NCBI GenBank assembly: GCA_002049455.2
Contig: KV918835.1
Location: forward strand, 62,001 to 126,000
From: Porphyra umbilicalis
Taxonomy: Eukaryota > Rhodophyta > Bangiophyceae > Bangiales > Bangiaceae
Length of the DNA: 64,000 bases
Direction of reading: 5' to 3'
The notes under the pieces were generated by a model. It worked only from the letters and a program-made list of their open reading frames with translations. It was not told where the DNA came from and made no database searches. Position 1 is the first letter of the stretch. Each line of letters starts with the position of its first letter. The position numbers were made by a program, and so were the translations under genes. Positions 20,794 through 31,452 of this stretch are shown piece by piece.

Positions 20794-22947
20794 TCAGCCG
20801 TCCCCGCATGGCCGCCCCATGGCGGCCGCCACCCTCCGTCGACGGGAGCGCTTGGCCTCCTCGCTCCGTACTTCCAAGTCCGAACTGACCCCCGCGTCGG
20901 GGTCGTTAAGGAGATTGAGCCCGGCGGACTGTGGGGGAGTCTCAAAATCTGAGTAGAGGGCGCCCTCGGGGGTGAGCGGCGACGCTGGCGGCAGCTCGTC
21001 ACACGTGGCCACCGTCGCGGCCGTCGCTGGCTTTGCACCCGCCACCGTCGGTGTCCGCCGTCGTCTTGGCGGCGCCGCGGGCCGGCGCAGGCCCCCACCC
21101 CCATCGTCAGACGAAGAGGTGTCATACGACCGCGGCGGCGGTGTGGGCGGCACGTCACCCGCATGACCGACGGAGCCCTCGTGGATGGAGGTGGCCAGGC
21201 TGTAGTCCCCGTCCGATCCCGACCCAGTGTCGTCGGTGAAGAAGGCGTCGATGTCCCCATCATAGGTGCCACCCCCACTCCCGTCCGACGCGGCGGTGCC
21301 AACGACCATGACCAGGCCGCCCGAGCCGCCGCTCTCCGCGCTGCCCACACTGACCGCGTCGTCACCCCTTGCCAATCCGCCGCCGCCCCCTCCGCTGGGC
21401 CGACTGCTGTGTGCGCTCCCGCCTGAGGCGGTGCTCGGGCGGCCGCGGCGTCGAGTGCTGCTGCTGGCGCTCGATGGCCCGTCTCCGCCCGCACTGTGTG
21501 CGTCCTCCGCCCCGCTGCCGTCACCGGCCGTGCCACTGCCGCATCCGCCCGCCGCGTCACCGCCACCCGCCGCAATCTGCGCATTGACGAGTCGCAGCTG
21601 CTCGGCAAGCTCGCGCATGGCCGGTCGTAGCATCTCGGCCAGCTCTTCCCCGTCTGCATCACAAAAAGACTCGAGTTGCGACTCAAAACGGCTGAGCGTC
21701 TCTTGGAGGGTGCTCCGCTCCGCGAGGAGCTCGCCCAGGGGCCTTCTCCGCTTGGCCGACGAGCCTCCACCGCCGCTGCGGCCGCCGCCGCCGCCGCCAG
21801 CGCCTCCAGAGCCGGCGTGGCGGCCGCCCGGCCGCGCCCGCAGCGCGGCGTCGCTCACAGCGGCCTCCCAATCAATAGGCCCCTTCTTGGCTGGGTCGAC
21901 CGCGGCGGCGCGTGCTCCCGGAGGGCCGCCTGCGTCCGCTTCGGCCTCAGCCATGGCACGCTTGCCAGTCGCTTCCGCTACCATCATGAGCCGCTGGTCG
22001 AGCGCAGCCTGTAGCCGCGAAGGCCGGCGATTGGGCGAGGCATCGGCAGCAGCGTCGCCATTGAGTTCCGCAGCCGTGGCGTGGTCCATGTCAGCCATGA
22101 GCGCCGCGCTGACGCGCTGAAGGGCAGCCAGCGGGACGGCTTCGACCAGCCATGCGCTGACGTCGTCCACCTGCACCGACGTTAGCACTTGACGGTCATA
22201 GAAGAGGCGTTCCCGCTCGCCACACACGATCGCGACGCCGAGGTCGGCGAGCGACGCCCACCTGGGCGCGGTTCGACCCCAACCGCCCCCTGCGACAGGG
22301 GTCGCACCGCGGTTGGTGGCGGTCGAGGCAGCATCGTTCGCCGCGTCGGTACTAGCTCCGGCTGGCAAACCCCGCGGCCTCCCTGTTGGCACCCAGGCCA
22401 GAGCCGATACCGGCAGCGTGGTCCCCCGGCGGAGCAACACAGGCGGCTCCCCCCCCGGATTGCACGTCCAGCCGACACCTCCGCGACCACCACAGAGATC
22501 CCACCGACGTGCGGCAGATGTGGCGTCCTCGACCATTTCCACCACCACGTCGTCAGCGTCAAGCGGCCGCGGCCACGGGGGCCCCCGTGGTGGACCGTCA
22601 GCCCAGTAGGCAGGGGTACTGAGCGTGACGTTCCCAAAGCTGCTTGCCGGAGTACCCGTGTCACCCCCCGCTTCGCTGCGGCACCCCTCCGGCACGGGTG
22701 CCGTCTGTCGCCGCCCGAAGAAGGAAGTGGCATACAAGAGGCGCGGGTAGGCGTCGCACGGAGGCGCGCTGTGGCGGTGCCTATGACCACTAGTGCTGTT
22801 GTCGATGACCTCACCAAAACTGCCACAGTCGCTAGTACCGGCATCAACGCCGCAGCCGTCGCCGGGGCTGCTGCCGCCGCTGCCGCTTCCACGGCCGCCG
22901 CCTCCTTCGGGGATGAATACACAGTCCCCGCTGGGCAACCGACGCAT
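20794..22947 (-). CDS. Hypothetical protein with one coiled coil (717 aa)
   Basis: No family is recognised with confidence. The frame is open from the ATG at 22947 (MRRLPSGDCVFIPEGG) to the TGA at 20794, with no homopolymer frame change. About residues 225-350 look folded (LGVAIVCGERERLFYDRQVL, VSAWLVEAVPLAALQRVSAAL). A predicted coiled coil near residues 420-485 is built on LGELLAERSTLQETLSRFES and MRELAEQLRLVNAQIAA. The rest is low-complexity Ser/Gly/Asp-rich, with an acidic stretch (GDIDAFFTDDTGSGSDGD) and a basic C-terminus (KRSRRRRVAAAMG) that could be a nuclear signal. The coiled-coil block faintly recalls the conserved C-terminal motif of FAM13 proteins, but I would not name it so. Base composition matches its neighbours. 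Confidence 0.7.
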   Translation of the reverse strand: MRRLPSGDCVFIPEGGGGRGSGSGGSSPGDGCGVDAGTSDCGSFGEVIDNSTSGHRHRHSAPPCDAYPRLLYATSFFGRRQTAPVPEGCRSEAGGDTGTPASSFGNVTLSTPAYWADGPPRGPPWPRPLDADDVVVEMVEDATSAARRWDLCGGRGGVGWTCNPGGEPPVLLRRGTTLPVSALAWVPTGRPRGLPAGASTDAANDAASTATNRGATPVAGGGWGRTAPRWASLADLGVAIVCGERERLFYDRQVLTSVQVDDVSAWLVEAVPLAALQRVSAALMADMDHATAAELNGDAAADASPNRRPSRLQAALDQRLMMVAEATGKRAMAEAEADAGGPPGARAAAVDPAKKGPIDWEAAVSDAALRARPGGRHAGSGGAGGGGGGRSGGGGSSAKRRRPLGELLAERSTLQETLSRFESQLESFCDADGEELAEMLRPAMRELAEQLRLVNAQIAAGGGDAAGGCGSGTAGDGSGAEDAHSAGGDGPSSASSSTRRRGRPSTASGGSAHSSRPSGGGGGGLARGDDAVSVGSAESGGSGGLVMVVGTAASDGSGGGTYDGDIDAFFTDDTGSGSDGDYSLATSIHEGSVGHAGDVPPTPPPRSYDTSSSDDGGGGLRRPAAPPRRRRTPTVAGAKPATAATVATCDELPPASPLTPEGALYSDFETPPQSAGLNLLNDPDAGVSSDLEVRSEEAKRSRRRRVAAAMGRPCGDG

Positions 22948-24560
22948 CGTCCGTCGCCCACCCCTCCGCCGTTGCGTCAAAACCGACGGCGAGCCGTCGC
23001 CCTCACGGCAACCCTCCCCCCCGCCCCCCCGGCCCCTCGCAACGTTGACGCCGTTGCACTTGCACGGTCAGCGGCAAGACTGGTGGTGACCGCACAACAG
23101 CGACGCCCGTGATACGAGAGCCTGCCGTTGCCGCTGTCACCAAAAGACGCATGCGGGAGCGCCGCAGCAACTCGGGCCACGGTGGCCACAACTGCGCACC
23201 CGGGCACGCGAGCGCCCACCCCTCCTCATGGGGTCGAGACAGGAGGGCTCACTAACAGGACAGACGCTCCAAAGATGGAATGGTCATCGGCAAGCCGTCA
23301 GCGTCCCGCGTCCCAGTAGGCAAATAGCCACCCGACGGGTGCGTGCGGCCGCTCAGGCGTTGCTGGTCCCGGCTTTGTCAGCGGTGTCGAGTGATCGACT
23401 TCGCCGAACCAGGTTGGTCTGCCACACAGTCGAAAAATTCAATCAATTGTACATGCAATTTGGGACTCTTTCGAGTATCGACCATGGGAGGCCACATTTT
23501 ATGGTGGTCCTTGCAAATACTCGCCACTGATGTTGACTTCCATTGGTGCCCAGGTAACTGGCCGGTACAGAGCCAATGGGAAGCCCGTGTGGATTGCCAA
23601 TGCATGCACTCAGGCTCAGATAGTCAAACTCGGAATTCAGCAAAGAGCCGCATTCAAGTATTTGAAGAAGAGTAAACCAACAATCCAGCACTCCAATTTC
23701 CTGCCATTGTAGTCGTTCGCGTGACCGCTGTGGAGATGATGGTGCTTTCTGGGCGCTGAGAGAGTCCATCCACTGGAGCTTTCGATCTCGTCGGGCGGCC
23801 TCAGCCACACAGCCCTCTTGGCAAGCGATCGTGTGGTCAAAGGCCGACAATTTGCTGCCCAGCCTCGTGTGAATCTCACGAACACTACCAATCTCGCTGG
23901 GCTCATTGCCAATATTCCATACATTGAAACTAAGGTGCGGCTGGGCGACACCACATCCGGGCCCAATAGCAGTGCGCTGCTGCGTTGACAGCCGCCGAGA
24001 CCAACACTAACCGCCGCCTCACGCACTGTCCCACTAGTGTTGCCCTGCTGTGCGGCTTCGTGGCGTCCCCGTCGCGGCAGTTTGCGCTGGGACGTCGTAG
24101 AAGCCTTCGGGCGGGCGCGCGGTGGCTCCCACGGAGCGCAGGAGGCTCGTGCGTAGCGTGCCGGGCACGTGCGGTTCCTCGTCTGGAAGCGAGGACGAGG
24201 GCATTCGCAACCGTAAGGGGGTGCACATTGCGGTAGGAGGGGGCATCGACGACTCTGGCTGACCTGTGTCGGTCGTTGAGCGGAGAGGGTGTTCGTGGGG
24301 GTGAGTGGGGTGGCCACTGCTGTCGCACGCCGCTCAGGAGACGAGTGAGTCGTCGGCAGCGCTGTACTTCGTAGGGAATCCGCTATCGCGGCGGGACGCG
24401 GCAGCTGTCTGCACCGTGGGCCGTGGGCAGCGGCACTTGCTGGCGAAGAGTGGACTCGACGTAGGCGGTATTGGCGGTGACGACGGCAGCGGCGGTGAAT
24501 CTCTCAAGTGCATTCGGCTCCACGTCAGAACAGCCAACCTCGAGCATCTGTTTGCCCCTT
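22948..24560. other. Divergent intergenic region with an AT-richer island
   Basis: A 1.6-kb region between the divergent hypothetical and kinase genes. About 23,430-23,720 is noticeably less GC-rich than the surroundings and holds short open frames on both strands with no recognisable product. It may be a fragment of an inserted element. The kinase leader lies at its right end. Confidence 0.4.
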
Positions 24561-26082
24561 ATGAGCGGCGCGCCGACAGCGATGACGGCGCCGGGGGCGA
24601 CCCCTGGGATTGACCTGCCTGTCCCTGGCGCCGACTGCCCGCCCGTCGAGGCTGTTGCGGCCGCCGCCGCGTCGGCTGCGGTGACAGCAGCGGCCGAGGG
24701 CGGAAGGGAGGGGGAGCTGAAGGCCGCCGCGGTGGAGGCGGTGGCCCCTGCGCCAGAGGGTGGGCGAAGTGGGCAAGCTCGCATTGGGCCCTACACTCTC
24801 GGACGCACGCTGGGGACGGGTTCGACTTGTACGTTGAATTGCGCTGTTCGGTGGTTTGTTGGTGTGGCTGTGTTGCCGTGGCAGGACTGCGTTGGGCAAT
24901 GCTGAACTGCGAGAGGTGGCTCGGACTCGTCGTTGTGGGGAACGTGCCACTGATGTTGCCTGTGTTCCATTGCTTGTGCAGCGTGTTTTCAGCGTCTTGT
25001 GCGCTGTGTTCTTGTTGTATCTTTCTATGTTTCTTTGTTTTGTAGGCAAGGTGAAGCGCGCGGTCAACGAGTCTACTGGGGAGATGGTTGCCATCAAGAT
25101 CATTAGCAAAGAGCTGCTGCGCAAGAAGCCGTCTCTGAGGAGGAAGATCCAGCGCGAGATTGCCGTCATGAAAATGATGCGCTCTCACCCCAACGTCATC
25201 GATTTTTACGAGCTGTACGAGACGGACGGCCACCTGCTGCTGGTTGTCGAATATTGCCCTCACGGGGAGCTGTTTGACCGCCTCATCACCCGCGGCTGCT
25301 TTCCCCCTGAGGAAGCGCTCGACATTTTCCAGCAGGTCATCCACGGTCTCAAGTATTGCCACAAGCGGCTCATCTGCCACCGGGACATCAAGCCTGAGAA
25401 CCTGCTTCTCGCTCCTAACAACGTCGTCAAGCTTGTGGACTTCGGGCTGGCGACCATGGCGGTGGGGAACCTCCTCGAAACGGCCTGCGGCAGCGCGCAC
25501 TATGCGTCGCCCGAGATCATTTCCGGCGAGTCGTATGACGGCTACCTTTCAGACGTGTGGTCGTGCGGGGTGCTGCTGTTTGCGCTGCTGACCGGCTCCC
25601 TCCCGTTTGACGATGACAACTTTTCACGTCTGCTTGCTAAGGTGCAAGCTGCCAAGCTGACCCTACCGCCCTCCATCCCCTCTGAAGTACGGTCTCTACT
25701 GCTGGGCATGCTGACGGCCAACCCTCGTTCACGCTTCACCCTCGAGGAAGTCATGGCGCACCCCTGGTTCACCTCCCAGCGCCCACGGCTGGCCGTTTTC
25801 TATGACGTGCCCGATCCGTTTATGAGCGCCGAGTCGGCGGCAAACTCGGTGCCCGTCCGAGATCCCAACCCGGTCTACCTTGGTCACCTGCGCGCGCTCG
25901 GCTGGGGCGAAACGTCCGTGCTTAAGCGCAAGCTTGCCCAGGTCGAACACTCGCTGGAGCGCGAATGCTACCGCACGTTTGAGAGGCACTACGAACAACA
26001 AGAGGACAAGCGGCGCGTCAGCCGCGACGTGGCTGGGCTCGAGTCGCAGCTGGCTAACGTCGAGCTGGTCCCCTCGTCTTAG
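24561..26082 (+). CDS. CAMK-group Ser/Thr kinase (BRSK/Gin4/SNF1-like)
   Basis: Exon 1 is 24561-24828, intron 24829-25045 (GTACGT...TGTAG, phase 1) and exon 2 25046-26082, giving 434 aa. The intron splits the glycine loop, and the join reads LGTGSTCKVKRAVNESTGE. All catalytic elements are present: VAIK (Lys107), HRDIKPEN (Asp203), DFGLA (221-225), an activation segment ending in CGSAHYASPE, and the HPWF that closes the C-lobe. CGSxHYASPE together with GVLLFALLTGSLPFDDDNF points to the CAMKL branch (BRSK/SAD, Gin4/Hsl1, SNF1). After the kinase domain come ~100 residues with HLRALGWGET, possibly a UBA-like helix, and a charged coiled-coil tail. The Ala-rich first ~70 residues are disordered. 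The start is the first ATG in frame. Confidence 0.88.
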
Positions 26083-26470
26083 GCGATCGTCGATCCAGTG
26101 TGGAGGGGCGGGGGGTGCCGCCGCTAGGCAGGGCACTTGTGCACGTGGTGAAAGCGGTTCCTTTAGATAGCGCCTCCGGGCAGTACCTTGCCGCTTGTTG
26201 CATGTTTCACAATCTTACTGCCGCCAAGGCCACCTCTCGTGTTACACCTCTCGTTTGTTTTCGCCCTTTGGGCTCTCCCCGCACAGCGGGCGTCATGGTC
26301 CTCTCTGGACAGACAACGGACTGTGTCTACACGGTTTCTTGACAGGAGCTTGGTGGTCACCCTGGGGGCGCCATCACAAAGGCCGCAAACAAAATGCGCA
26401 CGGGCAGTACACGGACCGCCGTCCATGCCACAAACCAAGGCACAGAACGCACACTCCACATCTGGCCCGC
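26083..26470. other. 3' spacer, kinase / mS35
   Basis: The convergent 3' flanks of the kinase and mS35 genes. Nothing else is recognised. Confidence 0.4.
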
Positions 26471-27562
26471 CTATGCCCGCTTGAATCTCCTCGCTGCCTG
26501 GATATCCTGCCACTCCTTCGCCGCCACCGCCAGCAGCCCCGGGCTGTCCTCATCCCCGTCCGCCGCCGCTTGGCGTTCCACCTCCGCGGCAACCCCCGCC
26601 CAGCCACCCTGCACCCCCCGCTCGTCGGCAAGCGGCTCGCCGACGCTCGCCTTGGCCGCCCGAAGCAGCTTCCCCATCAACACAACCGCAGCCGCCCGGT
26701 TGGCATCGGCGGTCGGATGGCGGTCAACCGGCAGCTTGATCACCGCCTCGGCGGGGCGGTGGCGGAGGCCCGCCAGCGCCAACACCGCTGCGAGTGTCGG
26801 TGCGGACACCCACCGGCCGAGGCGCTCCACGTCCACGTACGCGGTGACTTTGCGGGTGATCGGGTCGGGCAGCTCTGAGGCTTGGAAGACGGTGTGGGAT
26901 TGGAGGGTGGCCGCCCGGAGCATCGTCACCGCCTCGGCAGTGAGGGCGGGACGGGCGCGGCCCGCGGGCGCGGGCTCGCTAACAGACACGGTGGCAGTCG
27001 CATCGCTGCCCGCGCCGTCCGACGTCGATGACGTGGCGGCGGCGGCGACGCCTGCGGCAGCAGCGACACCACTACCACCCCCGGTGGCAGCTCGCACCAT
27101 CCGCGCCACCACCTCGGCGGCGAGTTCGGGCGTCATAGACGCGGCGTCCTCCAACTCGGTGGGGGAGAGCGACATCTCGGGGGTGTCGTCTAGGGACAGG
27201 TCCGCTTGCTCCTCCTCGTCCTCAAAGCCAATGTTCGCAAACTCGTCCTCCTCGACCTCATCGTCATCGCGGCCGCCGTCGTCATCGGTGGTGGCGGACG
27301 GGCCGGCCGCAGCAGAGGTGGTGGCGACCGACCGGTGGCCGCGTCCGCAGCTGTGGGTATAGCGGGAAAGAGAGTGGGGTGAAGTTGCCACAGCGACACC
27401 CAAGGAAGAAAGGGGACACCACGCGTGGCAGTCTGACAGATGGCGCCGTGTCACTGCGGGCCTCGACGCACTTGGTAGCGGCGTAGACAGGACGGTGGAT
27501 CGGCGGAAGGCCGACAGCAACAATCGATGTGCAACCGGCGAAAGAGCACGAGGAGCTGCCAT
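26471..27562 (-). CDS. Mitochondrial ribosomal protein mS35 (MRPS35/Rsm24-like)
   Basis: A structural protein of the mitochondrial small ribosomal subunit. The C-terminal domain reads ELPDPITRKVTAYVDVERLG, then LAALAGLRHRP and IKLPVDRHPTADANRAAAVV. The run PDPxxRKVTxxVxxxxLG ... LAGxRxxP ... LxxDRxPTxxxN is the hallmark of mS35. The ATG at 27562 starts a typical mitochondrial presequence (MAAPRALSPVAHRLLLSAFR), followed by an acidic linker (DDDEVEEDEFANIGFEDEEE). The uninterrupted frame gives 363 aa. Bases 27,419-27,351 could be a 69-bp phase-2 intron (GTGTCC, pyrimidine-rich, CCACAG). Removing it keeps the frame, and it encodes unlikely sequence (Cys/Ser/His-rich). I think splicing is likely, giving ~340 aa. 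Confidence 0.78.
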   Translation of the reverse strand: MAAPRALSPVAHRLLLSAFRRSTVLSTPLPSASRPAVTRRHLSDCHAWCPLSSLGVAVATSPHSLSRYTHSCGRGHRSVATTSAAAGPSATTDDDGGRDDDEVEEDEFANIGFEDEEEQADLSLDDTPEMSLSPTELEDAASMTPELAAEVVARMVRAATGGGSGVAAAAGVAAAATSSTSDGAGSDATATVSVSEPAPAGRARPALTAEAVTMLRAATLQSHTVFQASELPDPITRKVTAYVDVERLGRWVSAPTLAAVLALAGLRHRPAEAVIKLPVDRHPTADANRAAAVVLMGKLLRAAKASVGEPLADERGVQGGWAGVAAEVERQAAADGDEDSPGLLAVAAKEWQDIQAARRFKRA

Positions 27563-28524
27563 CGGAGCAACCAACGCACCTTCGACACGGCACCAACAGC
27601 AGCGCGGACGTCCGAAGGTTGTCGGCACACAGCTCAACGCCACCAGCGCCACTGCCGTCCAGGTGGTGTCGCACAGACGGCCAATACACAGCGTTTTGTC
27701 CCCGATTCGTTAAAACTGAGAAATGCCAGATTCGAACACGCCCACCGACGGTTCGCAGAACTGTCACACATTTCCCTGGCCTTTAGGACAGGGTGCTCTC
27801 AAAGTGTAGTGATGCACACATATACTTAGATATCGGGACTTGATCACCGATTCAGAGGTGGCAGTCTGCATTCGTCACCCCTAGTTAAGGTGGCTCTTCT
27901 GGGTCTCAGCATTACACAGATCCCGGAGCCACGTTAGGAATTCCGGTAGGCTCTGAGTTATCCTTGCGGGGAAATCGGACTTGGCCACAGGGGAAGCGCG
28001 CATTCAAATCCCACCAAGACTAGAAGCAAGTCTCATGCTTAGCGAGATCGACCGGAGCGATGGGGCGAGTGACTGCCAGCACCGTGACCGGATATACGTT
28101 TCAATCGAGGGGATCGATATCAAGCGGCCTCTGCCGCGCACATGCGAGGGACAGGTGGCTGCCATTTGATCCAGACTCGATCGCAGGTCGACCTGCACCT
28201 TGTACCCTGGCATCTTGCGTGCTTTGAGGGTCAGTGAGGGGTGCGCGATAGCGTCGTTTCCCCCGCACAATGTTGTGTTTCCTGCGGCCGATAACCGTGA
28301 CTGGAAACGGTTACTTGCCAGGGGAAACACCACATAAGCTTCAGGAAACACAAGGTTGAGATGTGCACCAGACATCAGAAAGGGCGATCACTGCTAGCCG
28401 TACGCGATTGTCACAAGGTGGATACCGCATCTATCATTGCGATCCGCAAGCCATGACTTATATCGAGCGCAAGGCCGGCACAGAGTGACGCGCATTCTTC
28501 TTCCGCCTCAGGCGCCACGGATTC
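27563..28524. other. Intergenic, no gene recognised
   Basis: Composition shifts to near-balanced here, marking the left border of the repeat-rich half. No coding region or RNA gene is recognised. Confidence 0.4.
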
Positions 28525-29135
28525 TTGGCCGGTAGGCGCCGTCCATGGTAAGCTACTTTGCCTCTTTTTTTGCCATAGCGGCGCTCTTACGGCAGACGTG
28601 GGCCACGAGCGCGGGCTTAGCCGTTCACCAGTAGTGGTTGTGCACGACGTCGCTGTCTTGGAATGCGCACGCTTAAGCGGGACCGCCGTAGCGCAGCTCT
28701 TTTTTACTGCCGGCAGGCGTCGTCTATGGTACGCTGCTTTGCCTCGTTTGTTGCCGTTGAGGTGCTCTTAGGGCACATGTGGGCCGCGAGCGCGGGCTCA
28801 GCCGTGCACCAGGGGTAGGTGCGCAGGACGTGGCTCTCTTCGGATGCGCACGCGAACGCAGGACCGCCGTAGCGCAGCTCTTTTTTACTGCCGGCAGGCG
28901 TCGTCTATGGTACGCTGCTTTGCCTCGTTTGTTGCCGTTGCGGTGCTCTTAGGGCACATGTGGGCCGCGAGCGCGGGCTCAGCCGTGCACCAGGGGTAGG
29001 TGCGCAGGACGTGGCTCTCTTCGGATGCGCACGCGTACGCAGGACCGCCGCAGCGCAGCTCTTTTTTACTGCCGGCAGGCGTCGTCTATGGTACGCTACT
29101 TTGCCTCGTTTGTTGCCGTTGCGGCGCTCTCAGGG
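28525..29135. repeat. 181-bp tandem satellite, ~3.4 copies
   Basis: A unit with period exactly 181 bp: the core GGCGTCGTCTATGGTA recurs at intervals of 181 from about 28,535. Copies at 28,681-28,861 and 28,862-29,042 differ at only a couple of bases. The left copy is clearly diverged and the right copy is partial. No reading frame is conserved. Confidence 0.92.
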
Positions 29136-29599
29136 CTCTTGTGAGCGGGTGCAGAGACCCCCGGAGAGTACTCCGGGGAAGTCTTGATGTGGGCCTGTGC
29201 ATGGTGGCTATATTTAGTTTGGTGTTCCATGGTCGATCCTCGCTTCGCTTGGTCGTGCAGCACATCGATATTGCTCGGGGCTTCGCGCCGACAGGGAGAA
29301 GAGTGTCGTGCTGCAGTGGCAAATATTGTGACCAATATTATCATTGACGGCATTTATTATAATCTCGTACGTATCACAAAGTTTGTGACAAGCTTAGCTA
29401 TTATCGCTTGCAACATTTGACAGCAGTAGCACCCCTTCTATCGCCGCGTCGACTTTCCCGTCTGCCCTTCCGCTGCTCCAGGACTGCCATTGATGATGGT
29501 CGCGCGCCCATTTCCAGGGGCCCCATGCGCGCCACACTCCGGAGGGCTCCGCTCCGCCATGTCCACCAACTGCGGCGGCCAACGGCAGTCTCGGCGAGA
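29136..29599. other. Spacer between the two tandem arrays
   Basis: Mixed-composition sequence with an AT-rich core at 29,330-29,420. No gene is seen. Confidence 0.35.
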
Positions 29600-30560
29600 A
29601 GAGCCGCGCGCCCGTGCTGAAGTGGGCCGAAGTGCTGCTGCCTAGGGAGGCCGCGCTGGGCGTGTGCCCGCTGGCGGCGGTGGGTGCGTTTCCGGCCGCT
29701 GCTGCCGCAAGGTCGGTCGCTGCGGCGGGGGCGGAGGACGTCGTGCCGCCCGTGGTGGCGGTTCTGGGCTTGCGGCCGCTAGCGGATGGGGGCGTGCTAC
29801 CCGCTGCCGCCGCCGCCAAGTCGGTCGTTGCGGCACACGGCGGTGGGCGTGATGCTGGCCGCTGCCCCCGCTAGGTTGGTGGTTGTGGCGGGAGCGGGGC
29901 AGACGTGTTGCCGCGCGCGGGGGCGGTGATGGGCTTGCTGCCGCGGGCGACGGGTCGAAGGCGTGTTGGCAGCCGACGTCGCCACGTCGGACGTTTTGGC
30001 GCGGGGGGGGGCGCATGTGGTCCTGCGCGCGGGGGCGGCGCTGAGCTGTCGGCCGCCGGCGTCTGGGGGGGGCCTTGCTGCCGGCTGCCGACGTCGCCAC
30101 GTCGGTCGCACTGGCGTGGGGGAGGTGGACGTGATGCCGCGCGCGGGGGCGGTGCTAGGCGTGCTGCCGCCGCCGGCCGAGGGCGCTTTGTCGGCTGCCG
30201 CGGTCTCCAAGTCAGTCGTTCTGGCGGGGGCGGGGAGGGGAGTGGACGTGGCGGACGTGGTGTCGCGCGGGGGGGGGGCGGACGTGGCGAACGTGGTGTC
30301 GCGCGCGAGGGTGGTGCTGGGATTGTTGTCGTAGACGGGGGGGGGCCTGCTGCCGGCCGCTGGGCCGCCAAGTTGGCGGCTGTGTCGGGGAAGGCCGACG
30401 TTGTGCCGTGCACGAGAAGGGTGCTGTGCTTTCTCCCGCCAGTGGCGGCGGGCGTGTTGCCGGCTGCCGCCGCCGTCGAGTCTGTCCTGGGGGCGCAGGG
30501 GGCAGCCGTGCTGCCGCGCAACACGACGAGGACGAGGCGCTCGGCGAGGTGGGTGGCTGT
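29600..30560. repeat. Degenerate ~110-bp GC-rich tandem array, ~8 units
   Basis: The anchor (A)AGTCGGTCG recurs near 29,709, 29,818, 29,984, 30,099, 30,209, 30,370 and 30,478, mostly 108-115 bp apart, with one short and one long interval. On the minus strand the units read as ~37-residue Ala/Pro/Arg/Thr repeats, but the frame drifts between units. It is either a minisatellite or a decayed repeat-protein gene. Confidence 0.75.
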
Positions 30561-31032
30561 GGGGACGAGTCGAAAGGTGGCATTGCCAGCATGTGCATGA
30601 ATAAAACAAGGCACGACGACAAGAACACCGTCCCAATGGTCAATGGCATTCGGCCAGATTACCAGCTTGTTATGTCTTGTACTGAGATGCATTGGTCCCT
30701 CCAGCCTCATGTGTACCAAAGCACACCGTGACAGCGGGACGCCTGATGCGGCTGTCCCCACAGCCTCAGATGTGCCCTACGAGCAGCAGCATCTTAGGCG
30801 AATGTGCCACTTGTGACGTGGCGCGAGGCGCAAGGTGCAATGGTGCAATATGGCGACAGTGAGCGACGAATGTCATAGCGACTGGACAAGGCAGCATGAA
30901 ATGAACACGTAAAGAACCCTGCCGCCCCAAAGCAAATCCCACGATGCAAACGACCCTTCTCCAGGCTCCGAGTCAGTGAGCCTATGACACCTCGCCACAC
31001 GCCCACCAAACGCGTCAAGTCAGCCGACCGGC
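30561..31032. other. Intergenic, no gene recognised
   Basis: Spacer of balanced composition. Nothing is recognised. Confidence 0.35.
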
Positions 31033-31410
31033 TCAACAAGACGCGTCATCCGGCATAGGGCGTTGATGAAAACGATAAGCAGCTTGCAACACCGTGTGCA
31101 CTTGAGACAGGAGCATGAGAGACGCCCCCGCGCCGCGACGCATGCCGCACTTGGCAGACGCCTCTAGTATGGCGGCGGCAAACCAAGGGGCCAGTCGATG
31201 GCGGCTTGCAGGAGGGTGCCACTGGGCGACGCCCGTGGCAAAGAGGTTGACAAAAGCCGGCGTAAAGCCATCCGTCTTGTCGAAGACGGAGCAGAGGGTG
31301 CGCGCCACCACCGGCTCCATCGGCAAATCCCACCGGCGGAAGTCAGCCATCCATCGGGCCGCGTGAGCATCTGACTCGTCCTCCCGCGCCCGCTTTCGCT
31401 TCCCCGACAT
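31033..31410 (-). CDS. Hypothetical 125-aa protein downstream of Ulp1-like gene
   Basis: A complete ATG-to-TGA frame on the minus strand, starting 42 bases beyond the stop of the Ulp1-like gene. It begins MSGKRKRAREDESD, a likely nuclear signal, and continues with mixed hydrophobic/charged sequence (WMADFRRWDLPMEPVVARTL, FVNLFATGVAQW, MLLSQVHTVLQAAYRFHQ) that looks like a folded helical domain. No family is recognised. Position and strand suggest it may belong with the protease gene, as a second gene of the same unit or as its last exon. Confidence 0.4.
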   Translation of the reverse strand: MSGKRKRAREDESDAHAARWMADFRRWDLPMEPVVARTLCSVFDKTDGFTPAFVNLFATGVAQWHPPASRHRLAPWFAAAILEASAKCGMRRGAGASLMLLSQVHTVLQAAYRFHQRPMPDDASC

Positions 31411-31452
31411 ACTCCCAGATGGTAGAAGGTCGGCCGCAAGAGAGATGTTGGT

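Noticed and set aside
27725-27745. ATTCGAAC as a minus-strand tRNA T-loop
   Set aside because: Flanking bases do not form a five-pair stem, and no other tRNA parts are seen.
28680-29140. 181-bp array as a CRISPR-like array
   Set aside because: The whole unit repeats head to tail with no unique spacers, and the context is a eukaryotic nuclear genome.
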